The notes: a model not told the origin generated them from the letters alone. Numbered from the stretch's first letter, positions 28,563 through 37,509 are shown. The stretch: 64,000 bases of DNA from Nocardioides terrigena (GCF_003047265.1 NZ_PZYY01000003.1:62001-126000); one strand, 5' to 3'. A program made the numbers and translations.

Positions 28563-29387
28563 CTACCTGGCCGAGACCACCCGCACTCCGTCCGGGAGGA
28601 GCGAGCTGTCATCGACCGCGTCGTCCAGCCAGACCCCGATCAGGCCGGCCAGCTCCACGGGATGGCTGAAGTTCACCGCATGTGCCGCGTGGTCGATCAG
28701 AGCAACGGTCAGGTGCTCCGGAGCGAGCCGCGCGACTTCGCGGATGCGGTCGGGTGGCGGCAGGAGCGGATCGCGGACACCCAGCACGGCCAGGGTCGGG
28801 ACCGGGGTGTGCAGCAGGCGCTCCAGGGACGGGAAGCGTGTGAGCTCGTGGAACAGACGCAGTCCGTTCAGCGGCCCGAACTTCACGTAGTCGGGGAGAG
28901 CGACGGGAAACATCCTCATGCTCTCCCGGAAGCCGTCCCGCGCCAGCTGGCCGAGGGCGCGGCCCAGGGGCTGGTTGTGCACGCCTCCGGCCGGCGAGAC
29001 CAGGACGAGCCTGTGCACCCGCTCGGGCGCCTCGTGGACGATCTCCAGGCTGATGGCGCAACCCATCGAGTTACCGACCAGGACAGCCTTGTCGATCTCG
29101 AGGCGGTCGAGGATCGCGATCGTGGCCTCGGCCAGCTCCGGGATGTCGAGGACGCGATCGCGGCGCTCACTGCGCCCGTACCCGGGCAGGTCCGGGACCA
29201 CGTTGACCCCACGCGCGGTGAGGATCCGGGCGGTCGGCATCAGGTACGACCCGGAGATCGCGAAGCCGTGCAGGTGGACGAGCGGGACACCGTCCTCGGC
29301 CGTGCTGCGCCGGCAGTAGACCGACGTCCCTCCCACCTGCAGGCGCTCGTCCACCCAGCCGTCGCCTGGTCCTGGGTGGTCTCGCAT
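28563..29387 (-). CDS. Alpha/beta hydrolase
   Basis: A 274-residue alpha/beta-hydrolase fold protein. The oxyanion segment is HLHGF at residues 38-42, the nucleophile is serine 107 in VGNSMG, a likely acid is in VLGVRDPLL and the catalytic histidine is in HAAHAVNFSHP. The cap domain lies between. It is cytoplasmic by appearance. A TAACCT hexamer is 6 nt upstream of the ATG. It is convergent with the SGNH gene, with a short hairpin between. Confidence 0.9.
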   Translation of the reverse strand: MRDHPGPGDGWVDERLQVGGTSVYCRRSTAEDGVPLVHLHGFAISGSYLMPTARILTARGVNVVPDLPGYGRSERRDRVLDIPELAEATIAILDRLEIDKAVLVGNSMGCAISLEIVHEAPERVHRLVLVSPAGGVHNQPLGRALGQLARDGFRESMRMFPVALPDYVKFGPLNGLRLFHELTRFPSLERLLHTPVPTLAVLGVRDPLLPPPDRIREVARLAPEHLTVALIDHAAHAVNFSHPVELAGLIGVWLDDAVDDSSLLPDGVRVVSAR

Positions 29388-29393
29388 GGGCCG

Positions 29394-29399
29394 AGGTTA
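29394..29399 (-). promoter_or_regulatory. Leaderless promoter -10 of alpha/beta hydrolase gene
   Basis: TAACCT on the minus strand lies 6 nt before ATG 29387. Confidence 0.48.
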
Positions 29400-29514
29400 G
29401 TGCTCCGGGCTCGGTCGGTGCCGGAATCAGGGCAAGCAGCACCTGCAATATCGGGACATACCCCCACCTCGCTTCGGTAGCCTGCGAACGCACTGGGAGC
29501 GAGGATGGTTGCGC

Positions 29515-30852
29515 ATGGTGGTCGAGCCCGCCGATGACTGGCGCCGCGGTGATGTCGTCAACACGCCGCCGCCGACGTCGCCTCCGACGTTCGAGCTGGC
29601 ACCGGACGACGTATCCGTCACCCCGCTCTGGCCGGTCCGGGAGATCCTCGACGGCATCTTCTTCGTGATCGGAACGGTGCTCGTCCTGTGGCTCGGATGG
29701 ATCGTCGTCTCGATCGGCCTCGACCGCTGGTTCGCGATCGGCTCGATCTTCCTCTTCTGGGTGCTTCTGGCCTACGTGGGACTGCCCCGCCTGCAGGAGG
29801 TGCTGTCGAAGGTCTACGTGCCCGACTACTTCATCGGAAGATCCCTCACCGACATCGGCGTGCTCGGTGACCCGATCAACCTGGCCCTGGACGGCGACGA
29901 GTCGGACATCCACGCTGCCATGAGCCGAGCCGGTTGGACCCGTGCCGACGAGCTCACGATCGGCTCCTCCTGGAGGATCGTGGTCTCGTCGGTGCTGCGC
30001 CGCCCCTACCCGCAGGCTCCCGTCTCCTCACTGTTCCTCTTCGGGCAGCGGCAGGCATTCGCCTACCAGCAGGAGGTCGACGGCAACCCGTCACAACGCC
30101 ACCACGTCCGTTTCTGGCCGGTCCCCGACGGCTGGACGCTGCCCGGTGGTTTCCAGGTGCAGTGGCTGGCCGCTGCGACCTACGACAAGGCAGTCGGCAT
30201 CTCGCTGTTCACCCTCCAGGTGACGCACCGGGTGGACGCCGACATCGACATCGAGCGCGACTACGTCATCGACACCGTCCGGTACGTCGTTCCGGAAGCC
30301 TCCCTGCGCGTCATCAAGGACTACTCCAGCGCCTTCACCACCCGCAACGGTGGAGGTGACGTCGTACGCACCGATGGGAGCCTCCCGATCCTCGACCTGA
30401 CCGGTCTCCAGGCGCCGGAGCCGGAGCGCGTGCAGCCAGCGACGGATGTGCTGTCGCGGGCGATGTCTCATCGTGTGCCGCCGCCGAGCCTCCTCGCCGC
30501 GGCCGTGATGAGCATGGCCAAGGCTGCCGTCACGCTGGCGACCGTGCTCGTCGCTTTCGTCGGAGCGGACAGCCTCTCGGTCACCGCGACGACCCGCGAG
30601 CTCGCGGTGATGGGCAGCAGCGCGCTGTGCCTCCTCGGCCTGTGGGTGTTCGTGCTCGCTCACCACGCCTGGGCCCGGATCGCCCTCATGGGCGTCTGCT
30701 CCGTGGAGTCAGTCACGCAGCTGGTCGACCTGAGCGCCGCCGAGGACGTCCACTTCCTGGTCTTGATGAGCACCGCGATCACCGTCCTCATCCTCATTGC
30801 CGTGAGCTCCGACGGCGCCCGGCGCTGGGTGAGGCCCGGTCGGCGAGCCTGA
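29515..30852 (+). CDS. LssY C-terminal domain membrane protein
   Basis: A 445-residue membrane protein. Two membrane segments near residues 45-90 precede an LssY C-terminal-like domain (GRSLTDIGVLGDPINLAL, AAMSRAGWTRADELTI, HHVRFW and DADIDIERDYVIDT). Four further spans fill the C-terminus. LssY was named from a Legionella type I secretion locus, but no secretion genes are near, so the name carries little functional weight. TTG 29509 is an alternative start; ATG 29515 has GGGAGCGAGG at a usable distance and TAGCCT at 29478-29483 as a possible -10. Confidence 0.82.
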   Translation: MVVEPADDWRRGDVVNTPPPTSPPTFELAPDDVSVTPLWPVREILDGIFFVIGTVLVLWLGWIVVSIGLDRWFAIGSIFLFWVLLAYVGLPRLQEVLSKVYVPDYFIGRSLTDIGVLGDPINLALDGDESDIHAAMSRAGWTRADELTIGSSWRIVVSSVLRRPYPQAPVSSLFLFGQRQAFAYQQEVDGNPSQRHHVRFWPVPDGWTLPGGFQVQWLAAATYDKAVGISLFTLQVTHRVDADIDIERDYVIDTVRYVVPEASLRVIKDYSSAFTTRNGGGDVVRTDGSLPILDLTGLQAPEPERVQPATDVLSRAMSHRVPPPSLLAAAVMSMAKAAVTLATVLVAFVGADSLSVTATTRELAVMGSSALCLLGLWVFVLAHHAWARIALMGVCSVESVTQLVDLSAAEDVHFLVLMSTAITVLILIAVSSDGARRWVRPGRRA

Positions 30853-30880
30853 GCCGAACGCCGAACGCCGAACGCCGCAC
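30853..30880. repeat. Tandem 7-bp repeats after LssY-like gene
   Basis: GCCGAAC is repeated three times and followed by GCCGCAC, beginning just after the stop of the LssY-like gene in a gap between convergent genes. Confidence 0.8.
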
Positions 30881-30938
30881 GGCGCTGGAGCCGAGAGCCA
30901 GTACGTCGCGAGGGTGGGGTGTGTCTCGGGTTCGGAGG

Positions 30939-31565
30939 TCAGAACTTGTAGGCGAACTTCGCGAGGTCGTCGGCGTGCGCGGTCTCGACGAGCTCGCGGC
31001 TGGTGACGTCGTAGGCACGCCAGTAGGCCCGCTCGCGATCGGTCACGTTCGTGGCGGGAACGGCGATCTCCAGGCCGAGGAGCTCACGCAGGTCGGACTC
31101 GAGGTGCTCCATCCGCAGCACGACGTCGGCCTCATCCACGTGGCCGCTATTGATCCGGCGCGGGCCGGGCTCGGCGATGGCTCCGGCCAGCCACTCGTTG
31201 AACTCCAGCGTCACCGCGTCCACGATGCGTCCGACCGCACCCGGTGTCGCGTGCACCCACGAGTCGGGGTTGCGCAGCTCGTGCACCCACCGGCGGCGGG
31301 TGCGTTCGTACTCGGCGACGTAGAAGTCGAACGGGTTGCGGGTGGTCGTCACGATGCGCAGCTCGTGGTCCGGTGCCAGGAACCCCGCTCGGACCAGGTC
31401 ACCAGCGGTGGCGTGCTTGACGTCGATGCCGGCGGCACGGACCGTGCCGCCGGCAGGAACCTCGGTGACGCTGGGGCGGGCGAGGAGCGCCTCGCGCAGC
31501 GCCGTGCTGGCCGTGCCCGGAGCAGCCGTCACCAGGAGACCCGCTGCGGTGTCGAGCAGTGCCAT
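30939..31565 (-). CDS. Sulfotransferase-like protein
   Basis: A 208-residue protein with an N-terminal segment LLVTAAPGTASTALREAL that resembles the phosphosulfate-binding loop of sulfotransferases. A second segment TTTRNPFDFYVAEYERTR corresponds to the 3'-phosphate-binding R-x-P region. The C-terminus (YWRAYDVTSRELVE) also fits the family. It is a distant member, and the loop lacks the usual lysine, so catalytic activity is not certain. It is convergent with the LssY-like gene. Confidence 0.7.
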   Translation of the reverse strand: MALLDTAAGLLVTAAPGTASTALREALLARPSVTEVPAGGTVRAAGIDVKHATAGDLVRAGFLAPDHELRIVTTTRNPFDFYVAEYERTRRRWVHELRNPDSWVHATPGAVGRIVDAVTLEFNEWLAGAIAEPGPRRINSGHVDEADVVLRMEHLESDLRELLGLEIAVPATNVTDRERAYWRAYDVTSRELVETAHADDLAKFAYKF

Positions 31566-31633
31566 CAGCGGTCAGTGCTGGGTCGGATGGCGGGCGGCTG
31601 ACGCAGTGGTGCCGCTAGCCGGTGGGTCAGGGC

Positions 31634-31669
31634 GGGAGGCACGGTGGGAGGCACGGTGGGAGGCACGGG
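31634..31669. repeat. Three tandem 12-bp repeats
   Basis: GGGAGGCACGGT occurs at 31634 and 31646, then as GGGAGGCACGGG at 31658, in the 140-bp gap between the divergent sulfotransferase-like and APH-type genes. Confidence 0.85.
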
Positions 31670-31705
31670 GACATTCAACCCGCTGGCCTGCGGCAGACTG
31701 CATCC

Positions 31706-32587
31706 GTGCTGACCGTTGACGACCTCGACGTGACCGACGCGCTGACCTGGGCGTCGGAGACCACCGGCCCCCTCACCCGTGTGAGCGAGCTCTCGGGTGG
31801 CTGGACCTCGACCATGCTGTCATTGGCGACCGGAGCCGGTGACGAGCTCGTGCTCAGGTTGATGACGCGCGAACCATGGCGCAGTCACGGCGCCGGATTG
31901 ACCACGAGAGAGTCCGAGATCCAACAGATGCTCGTGCAGACACCCGTGCCCGCGCCCCGTTCTCGGGCTCTGGACGCCGAAGGTCGGCAATGCGGCTTTC
32001 CCGGCCACCTGATGAGCCTGCTTCCCGGGCAAGTAGATCTCGACCGCGTCGACAAGGACTCCCTCGACCGGCTGGCGCACCTGCTCGCCACCATCCATGA
32101 CGTCTCGCCGACCATCGAGGTCCGCACCTACCAGTCGTGGGCATGGGAGGCGAAGTACACGGTCCCGCACTGGGCCACGGACGCAGGACTCTGGAGAGAG
32201 GCATTCGAGCTGCTTCGCACCGATGCACCGGACTACGAGCCGTGCTTCATCCACCGCGACTTCCAGCTCCGAAATGTGCTCTGGTCCGACGACCGGGTCA
32301 GTGGCGTGGTCGACTGGGTCGAGACGTCGATAGGCCCGGCGTGGCTGGACGTTGCGCACTGCTGCACCAACATCGCCATCGGCCACGGCAGCGATGCCGC
32401 CGACCGGTTCGCCGCTGCGTACATCGCCCGCACGGGTCGAGAACCCCAGCCCTACTTCGATGTCATGGACATCGTCGGATTCCTTCCTCCCCCCGGCCGA
32501 GAAGGACTCATCAAGGCGCAGGACGAGCGTCACAGGCTCGAAGATCGGCTCTCGTCAGTCATGCAGCGCGTGGCCATGGACCGATGA
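31706..32587 (+). CDS. Aminoglycoside phosphotransferase-family kinase
   Basis: A 293-residue small-molecule kinase of the APH family. The catalytic loop is H183-R-D185 in FIHRDFQLRNVLW and the metal-binding aspartate is in GVVDWVETSIGPAWLDVAHC. The N-lobe glycine segment is SGGWTSTMLSL. The substrate could be an antibiotic, a sugar or choline-like alcohol; resistance is not implied. GTG 31706 was chosen since CAGACT at 31693-31698 lies 7 nt upstream; the frame upstream contains 12-bp tandem repeats and is not coding. Confidence 0.87.
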   Translation: MLTVDDLDVTDALTWASETTGPLTRVSELSGGWTSTMLSLATGAGDELVLRLMTREPWRSHGAGLTTRESEIQQMLVQTPVPAPRSRALDAEGRQCGFPGHLMSLLPGQVDLDRVDKDSLDRLAHLLATIHDVSPTIEVRTYQSWAWEAKYTVPHWATDAGLWREAFELLRTDAPDYEPCFIHRDFQLRNVLWSDDRVSGVVDWVETSIGPAWLDVAHCCTNIAIGHGSDAADRFAAAYIARTGREPQPYFDVMDIVGFLPPPGREGLIKAQDERHRLEDRLSSVMQRVAMDR

Positions 32588-33281
32588 TCGCTTCATCCGA
32601 CTCGCCACGTTCGAGCCGCACCGCATGGTGAACGGGCCCGACGACGGAGTGGCTGACGCCAGAGAACCGGGGTGCCGGCGGCCAGGCCGCCTGTCTGCGC
32701 GCATCCCAGCATGAACGCGCGCGGATCGTGCTAGCCGGATGTCAGGGATGGCGTTCCTTGTGGATGTCCATGCCCCACGCCACCCCGCGCCGTTGGGCTA
32801 CGTCTGGAGCTGCAACTGAGTCGCGGTCTGCATTCACGAACCGCAGTATGCCGTCGGTGCCTTGCCAAGATCGCCGACAACCTCGCCGGGTCTTGTCCAT
32901 TCATCGTCAGCTGCGCGCAACACCTTCACTTCCTACCGGCTCCTCCGTGCCTTCCGACTCTTGCGCCAATCGAGGAGTGCCGCGACAGCCCGCGCAATGC
33001 CCGGGGCACCGTCACCATGTCCGTGACTGGCGTTCATCCAACTCTGCCGGGCGACATGCATGGGCGCGTCCGGGTCTGGCTCTGGGTTGGCCGGGGAGGC
33101 GCTTCGGGTGTTGCATGTCCACAGCATGCATGAGGCGGCAAGGAGCGTTCGCGCAATCGCACGCGTGGTCCGCTCAAGTCGGCGCGGACCGCGGCTGTCC
33201 CGCCATCGAGCCGAGTTCGCAGGCACGTTGTTGGCGGCGTGCCGGTGGGCCCGACGCCCCGCGCGTACAGGTTGCGCTGTA
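32588..33281. other. Gene-poor stretch, possible degenerate DNA
   Basis: These ~690 bp have no reading frame with the codon bias of the neighbours and a lower G+C content by eye. The best candidate is a 64-codon minus-strand frame at 32933-33127, whose C-terminal half (GDGAPGIARAVAALLDW) looks protein-like but has no recognised family or clear ribosome binding site. A plus-strand frame of 185 codons across the region is rich in Arg, Ser and Pro in the manner of a shadow. The stretch lies between two kinase genes and may hold remains of a lost gene. Confidence 0.4.
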
Positions 33282-33818
33282 CTAGTGATCAGGAATCCAG
33301 TCGAGCACTCGGTCCCGCAGTTCCTCTCGACTCGCCGCACCGTCCAGTCGCAGCACGGGATGGTGGCGCTCGGCCAACCACTTCTCGTGGGCCAGCCGGC
33401 TTCGCCCGTCAAATGCCGGGTCGTCGTAGCCGCGCGCCCAGTCCAAGAATCCCTCCCACGCCGTGGAGTCGAACCCCCGACCTGCCCTTCGATGAACCTC
33501 ACGCGCTTCAAGACGCCGAAGCCGCTCCTGGGGATCGAGGGTCAGGAAGACGATCGCGTCGCACTCGTCGACGACCGCGTCACCCCAGTCGACCATGGAC
33601 CCGGACAGCACCCATGCCTCACGGGGCACGAACACCTCGCGCATCAGCGCCAGTCGGTCGCTCTCTGGTCGCCTCTCCACATAGGGCGGATCGGTGGGCA
33701 CCCAGAAGTAGTCGTCAGCGTCAGCGTGCGGGACAGACCAGTGGTCTGCCAGCGCCCGCGCGAGCGTGGTCGTTCCGGACCCACTGGCACCCATCACGTG
33801 AAGTCTGCAGCGTCGCAT
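33282..33818 (-). CDS. P-loop kinase, adenylate kinase-like
   Basis: A 178-residue P-loop protein of the family of small adenylate/shikimate kinase-like enzymes. Walker A is MGASGSGTTTL near residues 9-19, followed by HADADDYFWVPTDPPY where substrate often binds, and a DECDAIVFLTLDP Walker B-like strand. The usual lysine of Walker A is replaced by threonine (GSGTTT), as in some members of this group. ATG 33818 has GAGGA upstream. It is divergent from the APH-type gene 87 bp away. Confidence 0.82.
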   Translation of the reverse strand: MRRCRLHVMGASGSGTTTLARALADHWSVPHADADDYFWVPTDPPYVERRPESDRLALMREVFVPREAWVLSGSMVDWGDAVVDECDAIVFLTLDPQERLRRLEAREVHRRAGRGFDSTAWEGFLDWARGYDDPAFDGRSRLAHEKWLAERHHPVLRLDGAASREELRDRVLDWIPDH

Positions 33819-33905
33819 GCCGCCATCCTCGCCGGTCTGCCGAACAGGTTGGGTGCAGGTTGTTGCCGGCGCAGACCGGTCGGACTGCTCTGACAAGGTG
33901 AGCTC

Positions 33906-34751
33906 ATGGATCGCAGGCTCGGAGACCAGCTCGGCACGCAGGTCCACACGACTCCGACCACCGCCCAGGCGGTGTCGGCCTCGGTCGTGTGCGCTCGGGC
34001 GTTGGGACTGCCTGCCGACGACCCTGAGGTCATCGCCGAGGGCTACAGCGTCCGGGTGCGACTCAGGCCCGCAGCCGTTGTCACCCGTGTCGTGACCACC
34101 GGACGAGAGCTGCGCCCGGACCCGTGGCCGTGGCTGGAGCGCGAGGTGTCCGTCGCTCTACACCTCGCCGCATCAGGTGTCCCTCTCGTCGCCCCGTGGA
34201 GCGACCCCGGGCCGCACATCGCGGACGGGCTGGAGGTGTCGTTGTGGCACTGGGTCGAGCACGATTCAACAGAGGTGTCCGCCGCCGAGTTCGGGACCAT
34301 GTTGGGACCACTGCACGAAGCGCTCGCGTCGAACACAGGCGACCTGCCGCCACTGGTCGGTCCACTCACCGACATCGCAACGGCGCTGGCGGTCTCCTCC
34401 GACCCGACCCTTCATCGTGCAGCAGCCGCGCTGGTTCCGCTGGCGCTGTCCTGGCCGCGCCGTCCGCTCCACGGAGACGCCCACACCGGAAACGTGCTCA
34501 TGACCCCACGTGGACCGCTGTGGACCGACTTCGAAGATGTCTGTGTCGGACCCGTCGAGTGGGACCTGGCGTCGATGACGATCACCGAGGACGCCCTCGC
34601 CGCGTACAGCGGCCCCATCGACCGGACCCGACTTGCCGGGTGCCGAGATCTGCGCCGTCTTCAGGTACTTGCCAGCCTCTTGGTCGGGGACTACGACGAT
34701 CCTGCGCTCTACAGCAGACTTGTCACGCACCTCGATCAGCACGCCTCCTGA
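33906..34751 (+). CDS. APH-family phosphotransferase
   Basis: A 281-residue kinase of the APH/choline kinase superfamily. The catalytic loop reads LHGDAHTGNVL (H189, D191, N196 region), where the first Asp is the base, and WTDFEDVCVGPVEWDLA provides the metal-binding aspartate. The N-lobe is short and atypical. AAGGTGAG lies a few bases before the ATG. Its substrate is unknown. It is the second APH-type gene within 3 kb and may share ancestry or a pathway with the first. Confidence 0.87.
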   Translation: MDRRLGDQLGTQVHTTPTTAQAVSASVVCARALGLPADDPEVIAEGYSVRVRLRPAAVVTRVVTTGRELRPDPWPWLEREVSVALHLAASGVPLVAPWSDPGPHIADGLEVSLWHWVEHDSTEVSAAEFGTMLGPLHEALASNTGDLPPLVGPLTDIATALAVSSDPTLHRAAAALVPLALSWPRRPLHGDAHTGNVLMTPRGPLWTDFEDVCVGPVEWDLASMTITEDALAAYSGPIDRTRLAGCRDLRRLQVLASLLVGDYDDPALYSRLVTHLDQHAS

Positions 34752-34805
34752 CACACGACGAATTGTCTTCCGATGCAGATGGGCATGACCCCGAACGTGG
34801 GGGAA

Positions 34806-34826
34806 CCCCGGTCAACCCGACCGGGG
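34806..34826. terminator. Hairpin between convergent APH and membrane protein genes
   Basis: CCCCGGTC and GACCGGGG form an 8-bp stem around AACCC in the 185-bp gap between two converging genes. Confidence 0.6.
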
Positions 34827-34936
34827 GACCGGAGGACCGCCGTCCGTGCGGACTGCGGCTGGTTCCGCACACCATCAGCGCCAGGTGCGGGTGTTCGCAG
34901 TGGCTGAGGGAACCATGACAGCGCCTTGGTGCTGTT

Positions 34937-35818
34937 TCACTGCGTATCGAGCCAGTCTGGTTCGAGGACCAGTCTCGCGAGGTCGGCGATGACGAGGGCT
35001 GGTCGTGTGCGGGTGATGGTCGCGTTCTTCTCGGCCGGACTGTTGCGCGAGGTCGCCTCGATCATCCACCCGTCAGCGGTCATGACGGTCACTGTGTTGG
35101 AGACGACGGTCCCTTCGGGTCGGGCCTCGGTCGCTTGCGCGCGCACGAGCAGTATCGATCCGTCGTCGAGGTCCTGACAGGTCGTTCCTGGTGGCGTCCC
35201 GTCGGGGAGGGTGCGGCAGGTCGGGTTGGGACCGACGAGTCCGATGCCGTCGTTGTCGGCGATGAGGAGCGTGACTTGGGATGCGCCTTGTCCGTCGTCG
35301 AGGACGATCGAGGCGCCCTCGAAGGGGTCGTTCTTGTCCAGCCGTGCCTGCATGTCGCCCGTGTCGGTCATGGCGATGTCTTCGGACCATGTCGTGTGGT
35401 CGCTGGTGCGCGCACCTGGTGTCTGGGCTGTCACGGCTGCGGACAGTTCGTAGGCGAGCAGGTCTGGTGCGAAGGCGAAGGTCCGCTCCCTCGCGATTGT
35501 CTGAGTCGGTGAGGGACTCGTGGTGGTGGGTGTTGTGGGGGCCGGTCCTGTGGTGGCGGAAGCCGTCCCGGTGGGGTCGGCGGCTGGGGTGGCCAGTTCA
35601 CCTGCGGAACCGACTCCGTAGACCGTGACCGTCGCAAAGAGCGCTACGGCGGCGACACCCAGGCCTGCAGCAGCAGCGGCGCGGGCCCTCTTGCGTCGTC
35701 GCCCACGACGGGCGGCCTCGCGAACGACCCGGGCCGTGTCGTAGGTGTAGCCCTCCGTGGCGTGACGCATCAGTTCGTGCACGTCGGTGGCGTCATCGGG
35801 CGAGTGAGTGGGGTTCAC
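34937..35818 (-). CDS. Single-span membrane protein, putative anti-sigma partner
   Basis: A 293-residue protein with a ~50-residue cytoplasmic part, a run of basic residues, one membrane segment (AGLGVAAVALFATVTVYGVG), a Thr/Pro/Ser linker and an exported domain. The zinc anti-sigma motif HxxxCxxC is absent. The start GTG overlaps the stop of the ECF sigma gene by 3 bases (GTGA), which is why a role in controlling that sigma factor is proposed; this is inference. Two cysteines (CRTLPDGTPPGTTC) may form a disulfide outside the cell. Confidence 0.75.
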   Translation of the reverse strand: MNPTHSPDDATDVHELMRHATEGYTYDTARVVREAARRGRRRKRARAAAAAGLGVAAVALFATVTVYGVGSAGELATPAADPTGTASATTGPAPTTPTTTSPSPTQTIARERTFAFAPDLLAYELSAAVTAQTPGARTSDHTTWSEDIAMTDTGDMQARLDKNDPFEGASIVLDDGQGASQVTLLIADNDGIGLVGPNPTCRTLPDGTPPGTTCQDLDDGSILLVRAQATEARPEGTVVSNTVTVMTADGWMIEATSRNSPAEKNATITRTRPALVIADLARLVLEPDWLDTQ

Positions 35819-36351
35819 GCGTCGCTCCTTCCGGGCTGGGTCGGGCAGGGCGCTGGTCGACCCAGCCCGGCTGGGGCGTAGTCGTCGGCGAGAAGTGGCC
35901 GAATCTTGGCCAACGCTCGGGTGGTGCGCGTGCGGACGGCTCCCGAGGTCAGCCCGAGTTGTCCGCCCACGTCGGGTGGGGACATGTCTTCGAAGAACCG
36001 GAGCACGAGGATGGTGCGGTCCAGCGCGGTGAGGGTGTCGAGCGCGCGGAGCAGGTCGACACGGCTGTTGTGCTCGGGTTGATGCAAACGTTCAGGGACG
36101 TCTGCGGTGGGGCGCTCAGTCGAACTGCGCCTACGGCGTCCGCTGATGAAAGTGTTCAGCATGGTTGCGCGGGCGTAGCGCACGGGATCGTCGGCCCGGG
36201 TGACTCGCGTCCAGTGCACGTACAACTTGGTGAGGGTGTCCTGAACCAGGTCCTCCGCCGCGTGATGGTTGCCAGTGAGCAGCCATGCGGTACGTCCCAA
36301 TCGTTGTGCGTGCGCGTGGGCGAAGCCCTCGAAGTCGTGTGTCGTCGCCAT
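35815..36351 (-). CDS. ECF sigma factor, SigE family
   Basis: A 178-residue RNA polymerase sigma factor with region 2 (WLLTGNHHAAEDLVQDTLTKLY) and region 4 (RTILVLRFFEDMSPPDVGGQL, SGAVRTRTTRALAKIR). These match the SigE-like ECF group common in actinobacteria. ATG 36351 follows GGAAGGGACGC, and TAGGGT lies at 36374-36379 on the minus strand. The membrane protein gene downstream overlaps it, so the pair is probably an envelope-sensing switch whose targets are unknown. Confidence 0.93.
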   Translation of the reverse strand: MATTHDFEGFAHAHAQRLGRTAWLLTGNHHAAEDLVQDTLTKLYVHWTRVTRADDPVRYARATMLNTFISGRRRRSSTERPTADVPERLHQPEHNSRVDLLRALDTLTALDRTILVLRFFEDMSPPDVGGQLGLTSGAVRTRTTRALAKIRPLLADDYAPAGLGRPAPCPTQPGRSDA

Positions 36352-36373
36352 GCGTCCCTTCCGGCTCTCCTGA

Positions 36374-36379
36374 ACCCTA
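36374..36379 (-). promoter_or_regulatory. Putative -10 of the ECF sigma operon
   Basis: TAGGGT on the minus strand is 22 nt before ATG 36351, leaving a short leader that contains the GGAAGGG ribosome binding site. Its resemblance to the housekeeping hexamer suggests the operon is not purely self-activated. Confidence 0.45.
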
Positions 36380-36405
36380 GGACGCGCTGAGTCCTGATTC
36401 TGTTA

Positions 36406-36424
36406 CGCGCACCCCGAGTGCGCG
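36406..36424. terminator. Hairpin between the toroid-protein stop and sigma gene
   Basis: CGCGCAC and GTGCGCG pair around a five-base loop. It lies 70 bp beyond the stop of the minus-strand gene 36494-37387 and 55 bp before the ECF sigma start. Confidence 0.5.
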
Positions 36425-36493
36425 CGCATCAGCAAGAGCGTGGATCGCGACAGATGAGGACGTTCAGGCGTGCGACGCCCGGAGCTGGGGTCG

Positions 36494-37387
36494 TCAAAGT
36501 CGACCGTAGGCCCGGAGGGCGCGCAGAGCGCGGAGGGTCTCGATCCCGCGCCACTCCAGGGCGGAGGCGCTCCCCGGTGGGTCCCATGTGATCGGCCAGC
36601 CGCCGTCTGGCTGTTGGTCACGGACCAGGCGGTCGAGGTGGCCCTGAATGGTTGCGTCGTCGAACAGTCGACTCCAGGGGCTGTCCGGCGACGGCGCCAG
36701 GTGGAGGGGGGTGAGTCCGTAGCCGGGATCCGCCGGATCCGCCCGGTACCAGACGGCGTTGGACAGCCAGTCGCCCACGTGGGCGCCGACGGCCTGCGCC
36801 CGATCTCGGTCTGGCACGTGGGCGAGGAAGACCATCACCTCGACCAGGGCGTGTGCGTCTTCCTCGAAGCCGGACTCGAGCCGTGCCCAGGTCCAGTCGG
36901 TGGCCCGGTCGAGCCACGGGTGGGTGACGCCCAGCTGGTGCAGCCGTCCAGCCAGCCCGGCGGTCGGGTTCAGTCCGGGCGTGTAGGTCCAGTCCGACCA
37001 GTGCTCGGCCCGGGGGTAGCGCTCCATGATGGGGAAGGCCAAGGGCACCGCTCCGTCGGGCGCGGCCACCGAGGCCAACCACTCACAAGCGCCCCGGACG
37101 AGCTCGTCCGTGACTGGATCGCCTGATCCTGCCGCGGCGTCGCCACCGGTGGCGACCAGGAGGATCCGGAGAGCGCACTCGACGTCGATGGGCAGGCTTG
37201 CCGGGCAGCGCTTGTCGGGCTCAAGGCCGTGACCGAACCCGCCGTCGGGGTTGCGGTAGGCCCGGACGGCGTCGATCACGCCGGAGCCATCGGCTCCGTC
37301 GAACAGCACAGTGGCGAGGCGGCGCTCGATGAGCCGTCCCTCGCGATCGAGAAACGCCCGGGCAGCAGCGAAGACTTCTTCGGTCAC
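36494..37387 (-). CDS. Prenyltransferase/squalene-cyclase-like toroid protein
   Basis: A 297-residue protein with repeats typical of the alpha6/alpha6 toroid of prenyltransferases and terpene cyclases: YRNPDGGFGHGLEPD near residue 45 and QQPDGGWPITWDPP near residue 260. No DxDD or DDxxD motif is seen, so it may not be a cyclase. It is soluble. GTG 37387 is the chosen start; CAGACT lies 7 nt upstream. A hairpin about 70 bp beyond the stop may end the transcript. Confidence 0.75.
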   Translation of the reverse strand: MTEEVFAAARAFLDREGRLIERRLATVLFDGADGSGVIDAVRAYRNPDGGFGHGLEPDKRCPASLPIDVECALRILLVATGGDAAAGSGDPVTDELVRGACEWLASVAAPDGAVPLAFPIMERYPRAEHWSDWTYTPGLNPTAGLAGRLHQLGVTHPWLDRATDWTWARLESGFEEDAHALVEVMVFLAHVPDRDRAQAVGAHVGDWLSNAVWYRADPADPGYGLTPLHLAPSPDSPWSRLFDDATIQGHLDRLVRDQQPDGGWPITWDPPGSASALEWRGIETLRALRALRAYGRL

Positions 37388-37509
37388 GGGCGGCAGTCTG
37401 GCAGGAGCAAGCCGGCGCGCCGGTCAGCCAAGACGCTGCGCAGCACCGCGGTAGATCCGGACGTTCGAGGGGACGCCGACTCGACCTGTGACCGTGAGCG
37501 ATTGAACAA

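Noticed and set aside
31634..31669. CRISPR-like repeats
   Set aside because: The 12-bp units are directly adjacent with no spacers, so this is a simple tandem repeat.
32728..33285. 185-codon plus-strand frame
   Set aside because: Composition is shadow-like, with no ribosome binding site or recognisable segment; described as part of a gene-poor stretch.
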